A DNA stretch of 64,000 bases from Caulobacter sp. FWC2 (GCF_002742625.1 NZ_PEBF01000001.1:2604001-2668000); one strand, 5' to 3'; shown: positions 10,228 to 18,380, counted from the stretch's first letter. Notes: a model not told the origin generated them from the letters alone. Made by a program: numbers and translations.

Positions 10228-10853
10228 CTAAAGGTCGATCTGCTCAGACATCTCCAGCGCGTCATCGACCTCGATGCCAAGGTATCGGACCGTACTCTCG
10301 AGCTTCCTATGTCCAAGTAGCAGTTGGCATGCGCGGAGGTTGCCGGTCGTGTTGTAGATCAGCGCCAGCTTTGTGCGGCGTAGACTATGAGTGCCGTAAG
10401 CCCGAGGTTCGAGTTCAATCATCGACACCCACCTGTCAACCAGTCGGGCGTACTGGCGCGTGCTGACGTGGTCGCCTGTCGGCTGCGGCTGGGAAACAGC
10501 CAGTCGTCGCTACGCCATCCACGCATCTTCAGCCAAACCGTCAAAGCGTCTCTGGTTGGCTCGGTGATCTCGAATGGGACGGGCTGTCCGGTTTTCTGCT
10601 GGATGATCGTGGCGCGCGCTCGCAGCGCGCCGCCCGGCGCCACGTCGCTGACACGTAGCTTCACCAAGTCGCAGCCCCTGAGCTTGGCGTCGATGGCGCA
10701 ATTAAACATGGCGAGGTCGCGAACTCGCCCGTTCGATTTGAGCTGTTGCCGTATCCTCCAGATGTGTCTGGGCTTGAACGGCGGCTTAGGGCCGATGATG
10801 CGGCCAGTGTTCCAAGGACGCTGGGGTGGAAGGAAGAGGTCAAATTGCGCCAT
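10228..10853 (-). pseudogene. Tyrosine recombinase/integrase, frameshifted
   Basis: Two minus-strand frames together make one short integrase of about 205 residues. The upstream part (from ATG 10853, MAQFDLFLPPQRPW) contains the first catalytic Arg region (AKLRGCDLVKLRVSDV) and IQQKTGQPVPFEITEPTRDAL. The downstream part supplies THSLRRTK (His-x-x-Arg), LLGHRKLEST and VRYLGIEVDD with the nucleophilic Tyr. Between them, around 10478-10490, the frame changes: the bases after FPSRSR read GDHVSTRQYARLVDRW in the other frame, as expected of intact relatives. A single-base deletion explains this. All catalytic residues are recognisable, so the lesion looks recent, or it could be a sequencing error. 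Confidence 0.85.
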
Positions 10854-11037
10854 GTCCGCCTCCTGCGAATTGGCTACTCCCCTCAGCTCATCCTACCACA
10901 TTCACGCGGCCGGAGCTCTGGTTACGTATTGCCGACATTGGGCGGTGCCAGACTCCGGACATTGTATCATCGATGCGTTCGGCCGCTTGCGACCCAAGTC
11001 GGACTTTGTGCCCTTGCCTTCAGCGCGTCAAACTCCA

Positions 11038-12027
11038 TCAAAGCGCGGAGGTTCTTCGGAATTGCTGGGGGGTGAGACCTACCTCGGCTTTGAACGCCCG
11101 GTTGAAAGGGCCGATCGAGCCGAACCCACAATCGTAGGCAATGGTCAAAATTGGCAGGTGATCGTAGGCGGGGTCGGCCAACCGCCGTTTTGCCTCTTCG
11201 ATCCGGAAATGGTTGGTCATCTGGTTGAAGTTGCGAAACCCCAGGGGACCTGTGATGCACTGGGTGATCTTATATTCGGGCTCACCCAGGCAGCGGGCTA
11301 GGTCCGCGACCTTCAGGCTGTGGCGGGTGTAGATGGCGTCTTGCGCCATGAGGTTTTCAAGCGAGGCCGAAAGGCCGCTTGCGTCGGCTGTTCTGCCCCG
11401 TCGGCTGAGATGTTGGCGCGGCAATAGAGGATGGCGGCGGCGATACCAGATGGCGGAAGCCATCCCCAGCAGAGCGGTGGCCGCGCAGGCGGACTTGATC
11501 ATCATCCGCCACTGCGCCGTCGCCCCGCCGCTCGGCGCGCGGTCCACCCAGATGACGGCGACAGTGAGCAAAGCCATATAGCCGGTGGCAAAGGCGATGC
11601 GAAAGCGCCGCTCATTCTGGCCCATCTCCGGTGTCAGCGACTTTACCGGTTCGATGGCTGCCAGCAGGAGCAGGGCGGAGCTGACGAGCCCGCCGAAATT
11701 CCCGACCATGCGCGGCAGAGGAGCGGGGCTATCGCCATACAAGCGAAGGACGGCGCCGGACGCCACCAGGATCAGCACCAGCCCTAGCGGCCAGTGAGCT
11801 GGCCGCGGCTTCGCGGGCTGAAAGAGCGCCCGGACCAAGAGCCATGACCAGCCGCATGTCGCGTCGCCAGCGATGGCGACGACATCGGACAGAAGACCGA
11901 GCCGGTGTCCGATGATCTGGGTGAGGCAGAACGCGCCGACGGCGCCGCCGAAGAGGACGCCGTAAAGAAATGTGTCATCTGGACGGCTTCCCAGGCGAGG
12001 CCTGACGATCAAGCCTTCAGCGCTCAT
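11038..12027 (-). CDS. Membrane-anchored AraC-family transcriptional regulator
   Basis: About 329 residues from ATG 12027, preceded by GGAGGG at good spacing. The N-terminal 200 residues contain about six hydrophobic spans (for example GVLFGGAVGAFCLTQIIG and WPLGLVLILVASGAVL). The C-terminal 110 residues are an AraC/XylS DNA-binding domain with LKVADLARCLGEPEYKITQ and the second helix-turn-helix PILTIAYDCGFGSIGPFNRAFK. Such TM-AraC proteins sense membrane or extracellular cues directly. It is divergent from the DUF2306 membrane protein at 12160, a frequent pairing, and probably regulates it. Confidence 0.9.
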   Translation of the reverse strand: MSAEGLIVRPRLGSRPDDTFLYGVLFGGAVGAFCLTQIIGHRLGLLSDVVAIAGDATCGWSWLLVRALFQPAKPRPAHWPLGLVLILVASGAVLRLYGDSPAPLPRMVGNFGGLVSSALLLLAAIEPVKSLTPEMGQNERRFRIAFATGYMALLTVAVIWVDRAPSGGATAQWRMMIKSACAATALLGMASAIWYRRRHPLLPRQHLSRRGRTADASGLSASLENLMAQDAIYTRHSLKVADLARCLGEPEYKITQCITGPLGFRNFNQMTNHFRIEEAKRRLADPAYDHLPILTIAYDCGFGSIGPFNRAFKAEVGLTPQQFRRTSAL

Positions 12028-12159
12028 CAACCTGCCCTCCGTCCGATCGCACTGTCGATCACGGCTCCAAAATCTCTCGCCGATTTCCAAATCGGCGAGA
12101 CGATCTGCGCACGATCCCCCACGCCCTGCTCACCAGTAACATGCAAGGAGCACAGTGAC

Positions 12160-12987
12160 GTGGAGACAGTAAAGCGTGCAAGCCCGACGGTCACCGCGTC
12201 GTCGGTCGAAGGCCTATTACGGCGATCGGGTCTTGCCTGGTTCGTGATCGCAGCGGTGGGACAGGGGGCGTTTATCTGGATGATCGTGGCCCACTACGGC
12301 CGCAAGACATTCATTGGGGATCTGGCCGGATGGAACGACAAGCCAATCATCAAGGGCTACGTTTCAGGGGATCACGCGGGCAACCTCATGTTCGCGATCC
12401 ATGTGCTGCTCGCAGCCGTGGTCACGTTGGGCGGGCTGCTGCAATTGGTCCCTGCGGTTCGCCGACGGGCGCCCGCACTACACCGCTGGACCGGACGGGT
12501 TTTCTTTATCATCGCCTATGTGATGGCCTTGAGCGGCCTTTGGCTTACCTGGGAGCGGCATACCTATCTGTCCTTGATCTCCGCGATCTCGGTGTCCGCC
12601 AACGGGGTGCTCATTCTGATCTTTGCGACCCTGGCGTGGCGAACGGCGATCGCGCGGGATTGGGTTTCTCACCGTCGCTGGGCCATGCGCGCCTTCATGG
12701 TGGTCAATGGCGTGTGGTTTCTTCGCGTGGCGATCATGGCCTGGGTGCTGATGTCGGGCGGCGGTCTCGGAATGAACCGAACCCTTTCCGGCCCCGCCGA
12801 TATTGGACTGCAGTTTGGGTCGTATGTAATCCCGCTCATCGTGCTCGAGCTCTATTTCCGCGCCCAACAGAGCACCTCGCCAGCGGTCAAATATCGGGCT
12901 GCGGGCCTCGTGATTGGGATGGCGGTGATCACGGCGTTAGGCGTCGCCGGCGCCATTAGCTTCATGTGGGGGGCGTACATGATCTGA
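12160..12987 (+). CDS. DUF2306 membrane protein
   Basis: About 275 residues with seven or eight hydrophobic spans. I place the start at GTG 12160 because AAGGAG lies 9 bp upstream; the longer frame back to 11905 runs antisense through the AraC gene. The sequence HRWTGRVFFIIAYVMALSGLWLTW with a following SHRRWAMRAFMVVNGVWFLR is characteristic of DUF2306 proteins. Paired His residues near membrane spans suggest possible haem or redox binding, but the family has no established function. It is divergent from an AraC-type regulator whose own N-terminus is membrane-embedded. Confidence 0.85.
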   Translation: METVKRASPTVTASSVEGLLRRSGLAWFVIAAVGQGAFIWMIVAHYGRKTFIGDLAGWNDKPIIKGYVSGDHAGNLMFAIHVLLAAVVTLGGLLQLVPAVRRRAPALHRWTGRVFFIIAYVMALSGLWLTWERHTYLSLISAISVSANGVLILIFATLAWRTAIARDWVSHRRWAMRAFMVVNGVWFLRVAIMAWVLMSGGGLGMNRTLSGPADIGLQFGSYVIPLIVLELYFRAQQSTSPAVKYRAAGLVIGMAVITALGVAGAISFMWGAYMI

Positions 12988-13144
12988 GCTGAAGCTCGGC
13001 GGTGGGGAGGCCATCTTCGCCGGTGATTGATCCGCGCCAACGGCAGCAAACCACCCTTCCCCGCCGATCGCGACACCCGCTTGTTCGGCGCGTCGCGCCA
13101 GTAGCTGCCGTTGGCATCTTTCGTGGAACCCGACATTCAGCCTG

Positions 13145-13717
13145 TCACGCGCAGGGACGAGATCGACCTAGGTAGACTCTTCGACCGTGTTGCGTCGGCG
13201 CTGCGAGCAAAGCATCGGCACGCGCTTCCACGGTCCCCTTAGGCAAGACAACCACACGATAGTCGAGCATCAGATACGCTCGCTCAAGTCTTTCATACTC
13301 AGCAATCGCATCCTCAAAGCCGTGTCGTCGGCCCGCGTCGGTGGCGTAGATTTCAGGCCGCGGGGTCAAGAAAACAGTCTCATTGTAGCGGTACTGCCGC
13401 CCGAGCTGTTCCAGCACAGGTTCGCCCGTGGCGTGCTCCAAAGCGGCCGCAGCGTCCACTAGGCCCCGATCGCAGAAAACGAGATTAGGCCACGCGCCCG
13501 CCGTTTCGTGATCGGCGATCGAGGTCCCAATCGCCTGACGCGCGAAGGCAGCTAAATCGATCCACGGAAGCGCGCGTCCGCCGTTTTCAAGCTCCGCCTC
13601 GACCACACGCCGTCCGGGTTCGTCCACGACCGCGTGGCCTCGACGCCGAAGCTCCGTCAGGAGAGTCGATTTTCCACCGCCAGAACAGCCCGACAGCACG
13701 ACGTAGCGATTGCTCAT
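13145..13717 (-). CDS. P-loop ATPase/kinase-like protein (AAA_28 type)
   Basis: 190 residues from ATG 13717, with GGGAGG 7 bp upstream. A Walker A motif GCSGGGKSTLL is at residues 10-20, and VFCDRGLVDAAAA resembles the Walker B/lid region of small nucleotide kinases. EYERLERAYLMLDYRVVVLP near the C-terminus is typical of the COG3911 predicted ATPases. The substrate is unknown; the family is compared with nucleoside and NadR-type kinases. The long N-terminal extension of the open frame (to 14062) lacks family similarity and is not included. Confidence 0.85.
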   Translation of the reverse strand: MSNRYVVLSGCSGGGKSTLLTELRRRGHAVVDEPGRRVVEAELENGGRALPWIDLAAFARQAIGTSIADHETAGAWPNLVFCDRGLVDAAAALEHATGEPVLEQLGRQYRYNETVFLTPRPEIYATDAGRRHGFEDAIAEYERLERAYLMLDYRVVVLPKGTVEARADALLAAPTQHGRRVYLGRSRPCA

Positions 13718-14107
13718 GGCGTCCTCCCTTGATGATCGAGCGGTAGAAAACCGCCCGGCTCGGCGGTTGAAACGGTCAGCTTCATTTCTGCCGGCGCGGT
13801 GAAGGCTGCGACTGCGCGAGCGCCAATTGCTGCCGTCGGCGCCTCTCGGAACGCGACGTTCGCGCCCGACCAAACGAAGGCAGTTTACCCCCGTTTGCGG
13901 GCACTCAACCGTACCGTTTGCCGCTAATTGCCGCCGTTGCGCCCCCTCCAGCAAGCTGACTTCTAGCCCACCCGGGGCGAGATCGACCAGTTGCGACGTT
14001 GACCTGCGAAAGCCGCATCCATAAGGCTCTGGGGTTACTGTAGGGCGCATCGGTTCTAACACCGGAATGGCTAAGCCCGCCTACGACGCCTCAATCGTAA
14101 CGCGCCC
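13718..14107. other. Intergenic region with degenerate short repeats
   Basis: 390 bp of non-coding DNA between divergent genes. It holds two related 23-bp words at 13821-13843 and 13922-13944 (core AATTGC-GCCGT), with a third similar word at 13096-13118 beyond the P-loop ATPase gene. They look like decayed copies of a dispersed short repeat. Otherwise only promoter-type sequence for the flanking genes is expected, and none was identified with confidence. Confidence 0.4.
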
Positions 14108-14749
14108 ATGCTGAACCTCGAAAATCTGCGCAAGCAGGCCAAGCTTCACCTACGCTGGCATCGCGAACGGTATTTTCCCATCGCGAGCCAGATCAGGTCG
14201 CTGCTGCCACGCTACGGCGGCCTGACGGACCAGGAGATCCTAGCCTCGCCCTTCAAGCTAAGCGACGCTCAGGACCTCGTCGCGAGGAAGGTGGGATTCG
14301 AGACCTGGTTGGCGCTAACCAAGGGCCTTTCATCCATGCCAGTTGCAAACCCGTCGCCCTCCTCGGCCATTATCGCCGCCGAACCACAGCTGTTCGTCTC
14401 CGATATGGCGATCGCGCTCGCGTTCTATGAGGAGAAGCTCGGTTTCCGACGTGTATTCGCCTCCGGCAAGCCCCCCTTCTATGCCCAGGTCGCGCGCGAT
14501 GGCGCGAAACTGAACCTGCGTCGTGTCGACGGGCCGGTGTTTTCCGAACATCTCCGCGCTCACGAGCCGGACGCCCTGTCCGCGACCCTGACGCTCGACG
14601 ACGCCAAGCCGCTCTTCCTGGAGCTTCAGGCCGCCGAAGTGACCTTCCACCAGACCTTGCGCAGCGAGCCCTGGGGCGCACGCACCTTCATCGTCGGGGA
14701 CCCGGATGGAAACCTCATCCTTTTCGCGGGCGCGAGTCAGGTGCGCTAA
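14108..14749 (+). CDS. VOC/glyoxalase-superfamily protein
   Basis: 213 residues. Residues 1-75 form a helical leader (LENLRKQAKLHLRWHRERYFP) that recurs at the N-terminus of a subset of glyoxalase-like and ankyrin-like alphaproteobacterial proteins. Residues 88-210 form a vicinal-oxygen-chelate fold: FVSDMAIALAFYEEKLGFRR opens the module and GARTFIVGDPDGNLILFAG closes it, with a Glu or Asp likely to bind metal. Known members are glyoxalases, dioxygenases or resistance proteins. The substrate cannot be assigned. It stands alone on the plus strand. Confidence 0.85.
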   Translation: MLNLENLRKQAKLHLRWHRERYFPIASQIRSLLPRYGGLTDQEILASPFKLSDAQDLVARKVGFETWLALTKGLSSMPVANPSPSSAIIAAEPQLFVSDMAIALAFYEEKLGFRRVFASGKPPFYAQVARDGAKLNLRRVDGPVFSEHLRAHEPDALSATLTLDDAKPLFLELQAAEVTFHQTLRSEPWGARTFIVGDPDGNLILFAGASQVR

Positions 14750-14968
14750 TCACCCTGCCGAGGCAGATCCGAGGGCCTGTCTCGAGCTAGGCAGCGCCAG
14801 GCGCGGAACTTCAAATCGCTTCTGAAGGTCGACGTAGCGCCCCATCGCCTTCGATGCGGGAGCGTCTCGGTGGGCGACGGGGATGAGTGTCGTTGGGGTT
14901 GCGGGTGCTGCCGTCACCATCGCTTTCGATCCGTTCGCCGGTCTCTTGCCTTGCGGCCTCGTCCACGG

Positions 14969-15220
14969 CTAGGCGCGCTGCGCCGGTATTGCCCCCGGTT
15001 CGCCCCCATAGGGTGGAAACAGGAAGCGTCCGCCCCGCGCGCCATCGCGCAAGCGGATTTCCAGGACGACCGGCTCGCCAGCGTCAGCCAACCGGTGGGC
15101 AAGGTCGCGCGCGGCCTGTTCGGCGCGGGCGCCGGTGGCGAAGTTGAGGGGACCGCCTTCAAAATCGCCGCGAACGATCCAGCCGTCGTCAGACGGCTCG
15201 ACAAAGATAAAGCAGGGCAT
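14969..15220 (-). CDS. Small hypothetical protein (DUF2188-like)
   Basis: 83 residues from ATG 15220 (MPCFIFVEPSDDGWIVRGDF). The pattern of a short beta-rich start followed by GARAEQAARDLAHRLADAGEP resembles small DUF2188-type proteins, which are often found near stress genes. A longer frame to 15268 is possible but less natural. It follows the Hsp20 and 87-residue genes on the same strand and may be the third gene of that transcript. No Shine-Dalgarno is evident. Confidence 0.6.
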   Translation of the reverse strand: MPCFIFVEPSDDGWIVRGDFEGGPLNFATGARAEQAARDLAHRLADAGEPVVLEIRLRDGARGGRFLFPPYGGEPGAIPAQRA

Positions 15221-15293
15221 GATCACAACGTAAATACAGAACAGCGGGCCAAGTTGGCGGCCGGCCATCCGATGGCCGGCCGCCCGCCCCGAC

Positions 15294-15557
15294 TCAAGGG
15301 CGCGCGTCGCGATCCAGTCGGTTCAGCGCAGACAACACCTCGCTGAGCGGAACCGGCGCGGGCGTTCCCAGGAGCCATCTCTGGCTTGGTCGATGCTCGA
15401 CAGCACTGGCGTCGGAGGCCCAAGCCGCCAGGATTTCGCGCTTCCCGGCGGGATCAAGATCCTGATCCTTGAGAACCTCCAACGGATGGAGGAAGCCAAC
15501 CGCGGGCCGCACCGGCCACGGACGCGCCCGATCAACCAGATTGGAGTCCATGCTCAT
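15294..15557 (-). CDS. Conserved hypothetical protein downstream of hsp20
   Basis: 87 residues starting at ATG 15557, 6 bp after an AGGGAGG ribosome-binding site. The core HPLEVLKDQDLDPAGKREILAAWASDASAVE resembles a small family found beside small heat-shock genes in alphaproteobacteria, where helices are predicted and no function is known. It lies 11 bp downstream of the Hsp20 stop codon, so it is almost certainly co-transcribed and heat- or stress-induced. Confidence 0.75.
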   Translation of the reverse strand: MSMDSNLVDRARPWPVRPAVGFLHPLEVLKDQDLDPAGKREILAAWASDASAVEHRPSQRWLLGTPAPVPLSEVLSALNRLDRDARP

Positions 15558-15568
15558 GGCGAGCCTCC

Positions 15569-16051
15569 CTAGGCGGCCTTGCGAGCTTTTGCCGGCTTGA
15601 GGTCCAACGCCTGCTGGGCCGCGCCGACGCCAATGGGAATTTGCCTCGGCTTCAAGGCGTCCGGCACCTCCCGTGCCAGATCGATCGACAGGACGCCGTG
15701 GGCATGGCTGGCGTCCTTGGCCACAACATAGTCGGCCAGCTCGAATCGGCGTTCGAAGGCGCGCTGGGCCAAGCCCTGGTGCAGGAAGGATCGGGCGCCC
15801 TGCCCGTCTCTCGTCGGCCGCTCGCCCTTGATGACCAGGAGGTTGGGTTCGGCGACGATTTCGAGGTCGCTGGGGGCGAAGCCGGCCAGCGCCAGAGAGA
15901 GGCGATAGGCATTCTCGCCGGTCTTTTCGATATCGTAAGGGGGATAGCTGGCGCTCGCCCCGCTGCGCAGGGCGGTCTCGACCAACTCGACCATACGGTC
16001 GACGCCGATCATCGAGCTGTAGAGCGGGGTGAAGTCAAAAGCGGTGCTCAT
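15569..16051 (-). CDS. Small heat-shock protein, Hsp20/IbpA family
   Basis: 160 residues. The alpha-crystallin domain spans about residues 36-135: YDIEKTGENAYRLSLALAGF opens it and GVLSIDLAREVP carries the strand before the C-terminal extension. IPIG near residue 142 matches the I-x-I/V anchoring motif. It binds unfolding proteins as an ATP-independent holdase in the cytoplasm. Two ATGs are close together; I choose 16051 because GAGGAG lies 6 bp before it and directly abuts the other (16057). A promoter-like sequence lies about 100 bp upstream. Confidence 0.93.
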   Translation of the reverse strand: MSTAFDFTPLYSSMIGVDRMVELVETALRSGASASYPPYDIEKTGENAYRLSLALAGFAPSDLEIVAEPNLLVIKGERPTRDGQGARSFLHQGLAQRAFERRFELADYVVAKDASHAHGVLSIDLAREVPDALKPRQIPIGVGAAQQALDLKPAKARKAA

Positions 16052-16149
16052 TTCCATCTCCTCGAAAGCAAGTTGGACATGAGGGGCGCTAGGCCAAGCG
16101 CCGCGCGCCCCAGGCGCCGGACCCTGTCGGCGCCCGGCAAGCAAACGTT

Positions 16150-16177
16150 GAAATAGAGTGCCGCGAAAAGGCGTCAA
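16150..16177 (-). promoter_or_regulatory. Candidate hsp20 promoter
   Basis: Reading on the minus strand, CTTGACG (at 16172-16178) is followed 16 bp later by TATTTC (16150-16155). This is compatible with a housekeeping or heat-shock sigma promoter and would give a leader of about 95 nt before hsp20. Assigned from consensus and position only. Confidence 0.3.
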
Positions 16178-16218
16178 GGCGTGCCCAAGCGAAAAATTCG
16201 GCGAGGTCCGGAAAGACG

Positions 16219-16488
16219 CTACTCGACCGGGTAGAGCACTGGGTAGATGTGACGGGACACCTCAAGGTCCCAGAGTTCAGGGTCTGAGCAGTATCCCGTG
16301 ATGCATACGCCTTCCATTCGTAGGCTGTCCCTCCGAAGGCAACGATCTCGGAGAGACGAACTCCGGAATCGGCTTCGACAGGTCCAACGGGGCTTCGGGA
16401 ACGCCGGGATGGCCCGAGAGGGCGTTGTCGTGCAGGTGCACAGCGTCAACACCAATGATGCAGGCACGATCGCCTTCGACAGGGACAT
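16219..16488 (-). pseudogene. Possible Rz1-like lipoprotein frame nested in the spanin gene
   Basis: An 89-codon frame starts at ATG 16488 inside, and out of frame with, the Rz-like gene. Its start MSLSKAIVPASLVLTLC looks like a lipoprotein signal with lipobox LTLC, and prolines follow. Rz1 outer-membrane spanin subunits are classically encoded this way within Rz. The C-terminal half is not convincingly Rz1-like, and the surrounding cassette is decayed, so this may be a remnant rather than a working gene. Confidence 0.4.
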
Positions 16489-16783
16489 AGCGGGTCACCT
16501 CCTGAAGCTTGACGCGGGTGCGCCAGCGGATTTCGGTCTCAGTGATTTCGAGCTTGGTCGAGACGTCGGTCGTGATGGCGTCGCTCTTCTTCTCGACGGT
16601 GCGAGCCTTGGCCTCAGCCTTCTTCTGGGCGGCCTCCCAGACGCCGCGCTCGTGCTTGGCGCAGGCGGCGTAGCGAGCTTCGCCATAGCCCTAGACAAAC
16701 AGGGCGGCGGCGATCATCAGCAGGACGCAGCGCCCGACCGGCGACTTGGCGTAGGTCCAGGCCTTCAGCGCCAGGGCGATCAC
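16277..16783 (-). pseudogene. Rz-like phage i-spanin, interrupted by stop
   Basis: A minus-strand frame from GTG 16783 overlaps the endolysin stop codon. It encodes an N-terminal membrane helix (VLLMIAAALFV), then an in-frame TAG at 16691-16693, then a coiled-coil-like periplasmic stretch (KHERGVWEAAQKKAEAKART onward) and VTRYVPVEGDRACIIGVDAV, which is typical of phage Rz proteins. Near 16360 the likely coding frame seems to shift again (RLSEIVAFGGTAYEWKAYAS reads in another frame). A normal i-spanin would join inner and outer membranes during phage lysis; this copy is broken at least once. Confidence 0.7.
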
Positions 16784-17309
16784 GACGCCTCACGCACGGC
16801 CCACGCAGTGGCCTCCGAGAGCCGCCGCATCCAATGGTTGCCGAAGCGTCCGAAGGTCGGCAGCGAGCGAAAGTGCGCCTCACGTAGGGCGGAGAAGGCC
16901 TTCACAGCGCGCTCGGCGTAGACGCGCTGCACGGCGGCGATCGAGACCGGGCCGATGACGCCGTCAGCAGCGACGCCAGCCACGGTTTGAAGCCACTTGG
17001 TGGCACGGCCGACGCCCTGGTTCATGGCGCAGTCGAAGACAATGTAGTCCAGGCCGGTCGGGCAGATCTCAGCCGACGACGCCAGCCAGTAGCCTCGATG
17101 GTAGACCGGCGCCACGGCGGCGGGCGTCAACGCCTTGACGTCCGCCTTGTCAACGTCGCTGTCGCCGTCCATGCCCAGCTTGAAGGCGCGAGCCGTGGCC
17201 AGGGTGACGCCGAGCTTGGTCACGCCGCCGGGGTCGTGGACGTCATCGACGTAGCCCCCTTGTGCTGAAGGATGCGCGGCAGGCAGGTTTGGAAGCGGGC
17301 GAGGCTCAT
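16780..17309 (-). pseudogene. GH108-type phage endolysin, frameshifted
   Basis: From ATG 17309 the frame reads MSLARFQTCLPRILQHKG and then shifts. Losing one base in the C-run at 17255-17259 accounts for it: the other frame continues GYVDDVHDPGGVTKLGVT and runs to the stop at 16780. The joined product of about 176 residues matches GH108/N-acetylmuramidase lysins with a C-terminal peptidoglycan-binding-like region. The position that is the catalytic Glu in family members (E-G-G-Y) is Lys here (HKGGY), a second sign of decay. The start overlaps the preceding holin-like gene's full-length stop (ATGA). Confidence 0.82.
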
Positions 17310-17596
17310 GGCTTGGTCTCCGTAGCGGGGGCTGTGGCCGACACGGTCCCGCTGGCGGGGGCGGTCACGCTCGCGGTCAGGCCGCCTTCGGCTTCGGTCG
17401 TGGGCTTCTTCTTCCCTCAGCGAACTCCGACGTAGGCGCCCAGAGTGGCGCCGAACGTCCCTGACGACAGGGACGCTAGGATCGGGAGGTTGGCTTGGGG
17501 GATGGTCAGGAACGCCAGCGCCCACATGACGAAGGCCATGATGACCAGGCTGGCGACGACAACGATGGCATCGAGAGTGCGATAGTCGCGGGTCAT
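17306..17596 (-). pseudogene. Holin-like two-TM protein with premature stop
   Basis: ATG 17596 (MTRDYRTLDAIVVVASLVIM) opens a protein with hydrophobic spans at residues 11-31 and about 38-55, fitting a small phage holin. TGA at 17417-17419 ends it after 59 residues. The same frame then continues through a Lys- and Thr/Ala-rich tail (GKKKPTTEAEGG) to a TGA at 17306-17308 that overlaps the endolysin ATG, exactly as expected of a cassette gene. The internal stop therefore looks like a nonsense mutation, possibly from TGG. The truncated product still contains both membrane spans. Confidence 0.7.
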
Positions 17597-17896
17597 GGCT
17601 TGCTCCGAGTCCTCGACGGTGGCCGGCGGAGCTCGGCAGGCGCCGGCTCGCGCATCCACCTGACGCTGGCGTTTAGCTCTTTCAGCTGCTCAATTCAGAT
17701 GTCCTGACGCTCACCGATATTGCCGACCTGGATCCGCAATTCGGTGAGGGCTCCGATCTCGACCTCAAGCGCCAACCTTTTTGCCCAGCGCCTGGACCGT
17801 GCCCCGAAGCACGTCGTAGCCGATGGCCAGGGTGAGCAAATTCAGGACGAGCGACGTCAGGCCGATACCAAGCGCGATCCATGATGCCGGCGTCAT
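17593..17896 (-). pseudogene. Small phage membrane protein, frameshift plus stop
   Basis: ATG 17896 gives MTPASWIALGIGLTSLVLNL with one membrane span, then LGKKVG, after which the frame breaks near 17771-17776. The alternative frame continues as LEVEIGALTELRIQVGNIGE, meets TGA at 17695-17697, and then reads IEQLKELNASVRWMREP to a stop overlapping the holin-like ATG (ATGA). This is the organisation of a one-TM, coiled-coil phage protein in a lysis operon. Two lesions are visible. Its precise role in the intact phage is unknown. Confidence 0.6.
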
Positions 17897-18037
17897 TGCG
17901 CGCCACCCAGCGCACCCAGGACCGCGCGCACGCGAACGGGGCCAAAGTCCCTGGGGGCCCTCCGATGACAGCAACTAGGGGTAAGCCGTAACGGCGCGCG
18001 GCTTATCGGCCAGCGCAGCCTATGGAACGTTCACGCC

Positions 18038-18205
18038 ATGCAGTTGCGGCGGTTCTTCAGAGAGGGCCGGCACGTCGTGCCGATGCTCGTTGCGACTATG
18101 GTCGCCAGCTTGGCTCTGTACGTCGCCGACCGGGTGACGGGGCCCTATCGCATCGTCATCCAGGACGGTTGGCCGCCTAGGGTTTGGCTGGAGCGCGGGC
18201 GCTAA
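18038..18205 (+). CDS. Possible small single-TM protein
   Basis: A 55-codon frame, MQLRRFFREGRHVVPMLVAT then MVASLALYVADRVTGPYRIV, with a basic N-terminus, one hydrophobic span and a Trp-rich C-terminal tail. It has no recognisable family and no strong ribosome-binding site, so it may be a real membrane microprotein or a phage remnant. It lies between the lysis cassette and the RTX gene. Confidence 0.35.
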   Translation: MQLRRFFREGRHVVPMLVATMVASLALYVADRVTGPYRIVIQDGWPPRVWLERGR

Positions 18206-18380
18206 GCCCTCACAATCGGGCCGCCGGCGTCTCTCGGCGGCGCGGGTGGGCGCACGATCTGCCACCAACGTCGCGAGCTTGGTGTTTGGCTGGTGTAGCT
18301 TGGTGGATTTCGATTGTTTGAATTTGCGCGTCGAACGTGATTACTGTTTTGCAATAAGGCTAGAAAACGGGGGAGACCAA

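Noticed and set aside
10387..11301. A 304-codon plus-strand frame spanning the integrase remnant and the AraC 3' end
   Set aside because: It crosses two unrelated genes in antisense and shows no consistent protein features.
14870..15346. Plus-strand frame opposite the small DUF2188-like gene
   Set aside because: The minus-strand translation has natural protein composition and fits the hsp20 operon; the plus frame does not.
16298..16921. A 207-codon plus-strand frame over the lysis cassette
   Set aside because: It reads against recognisable endolysin and Rz sequence and has no family of its own.
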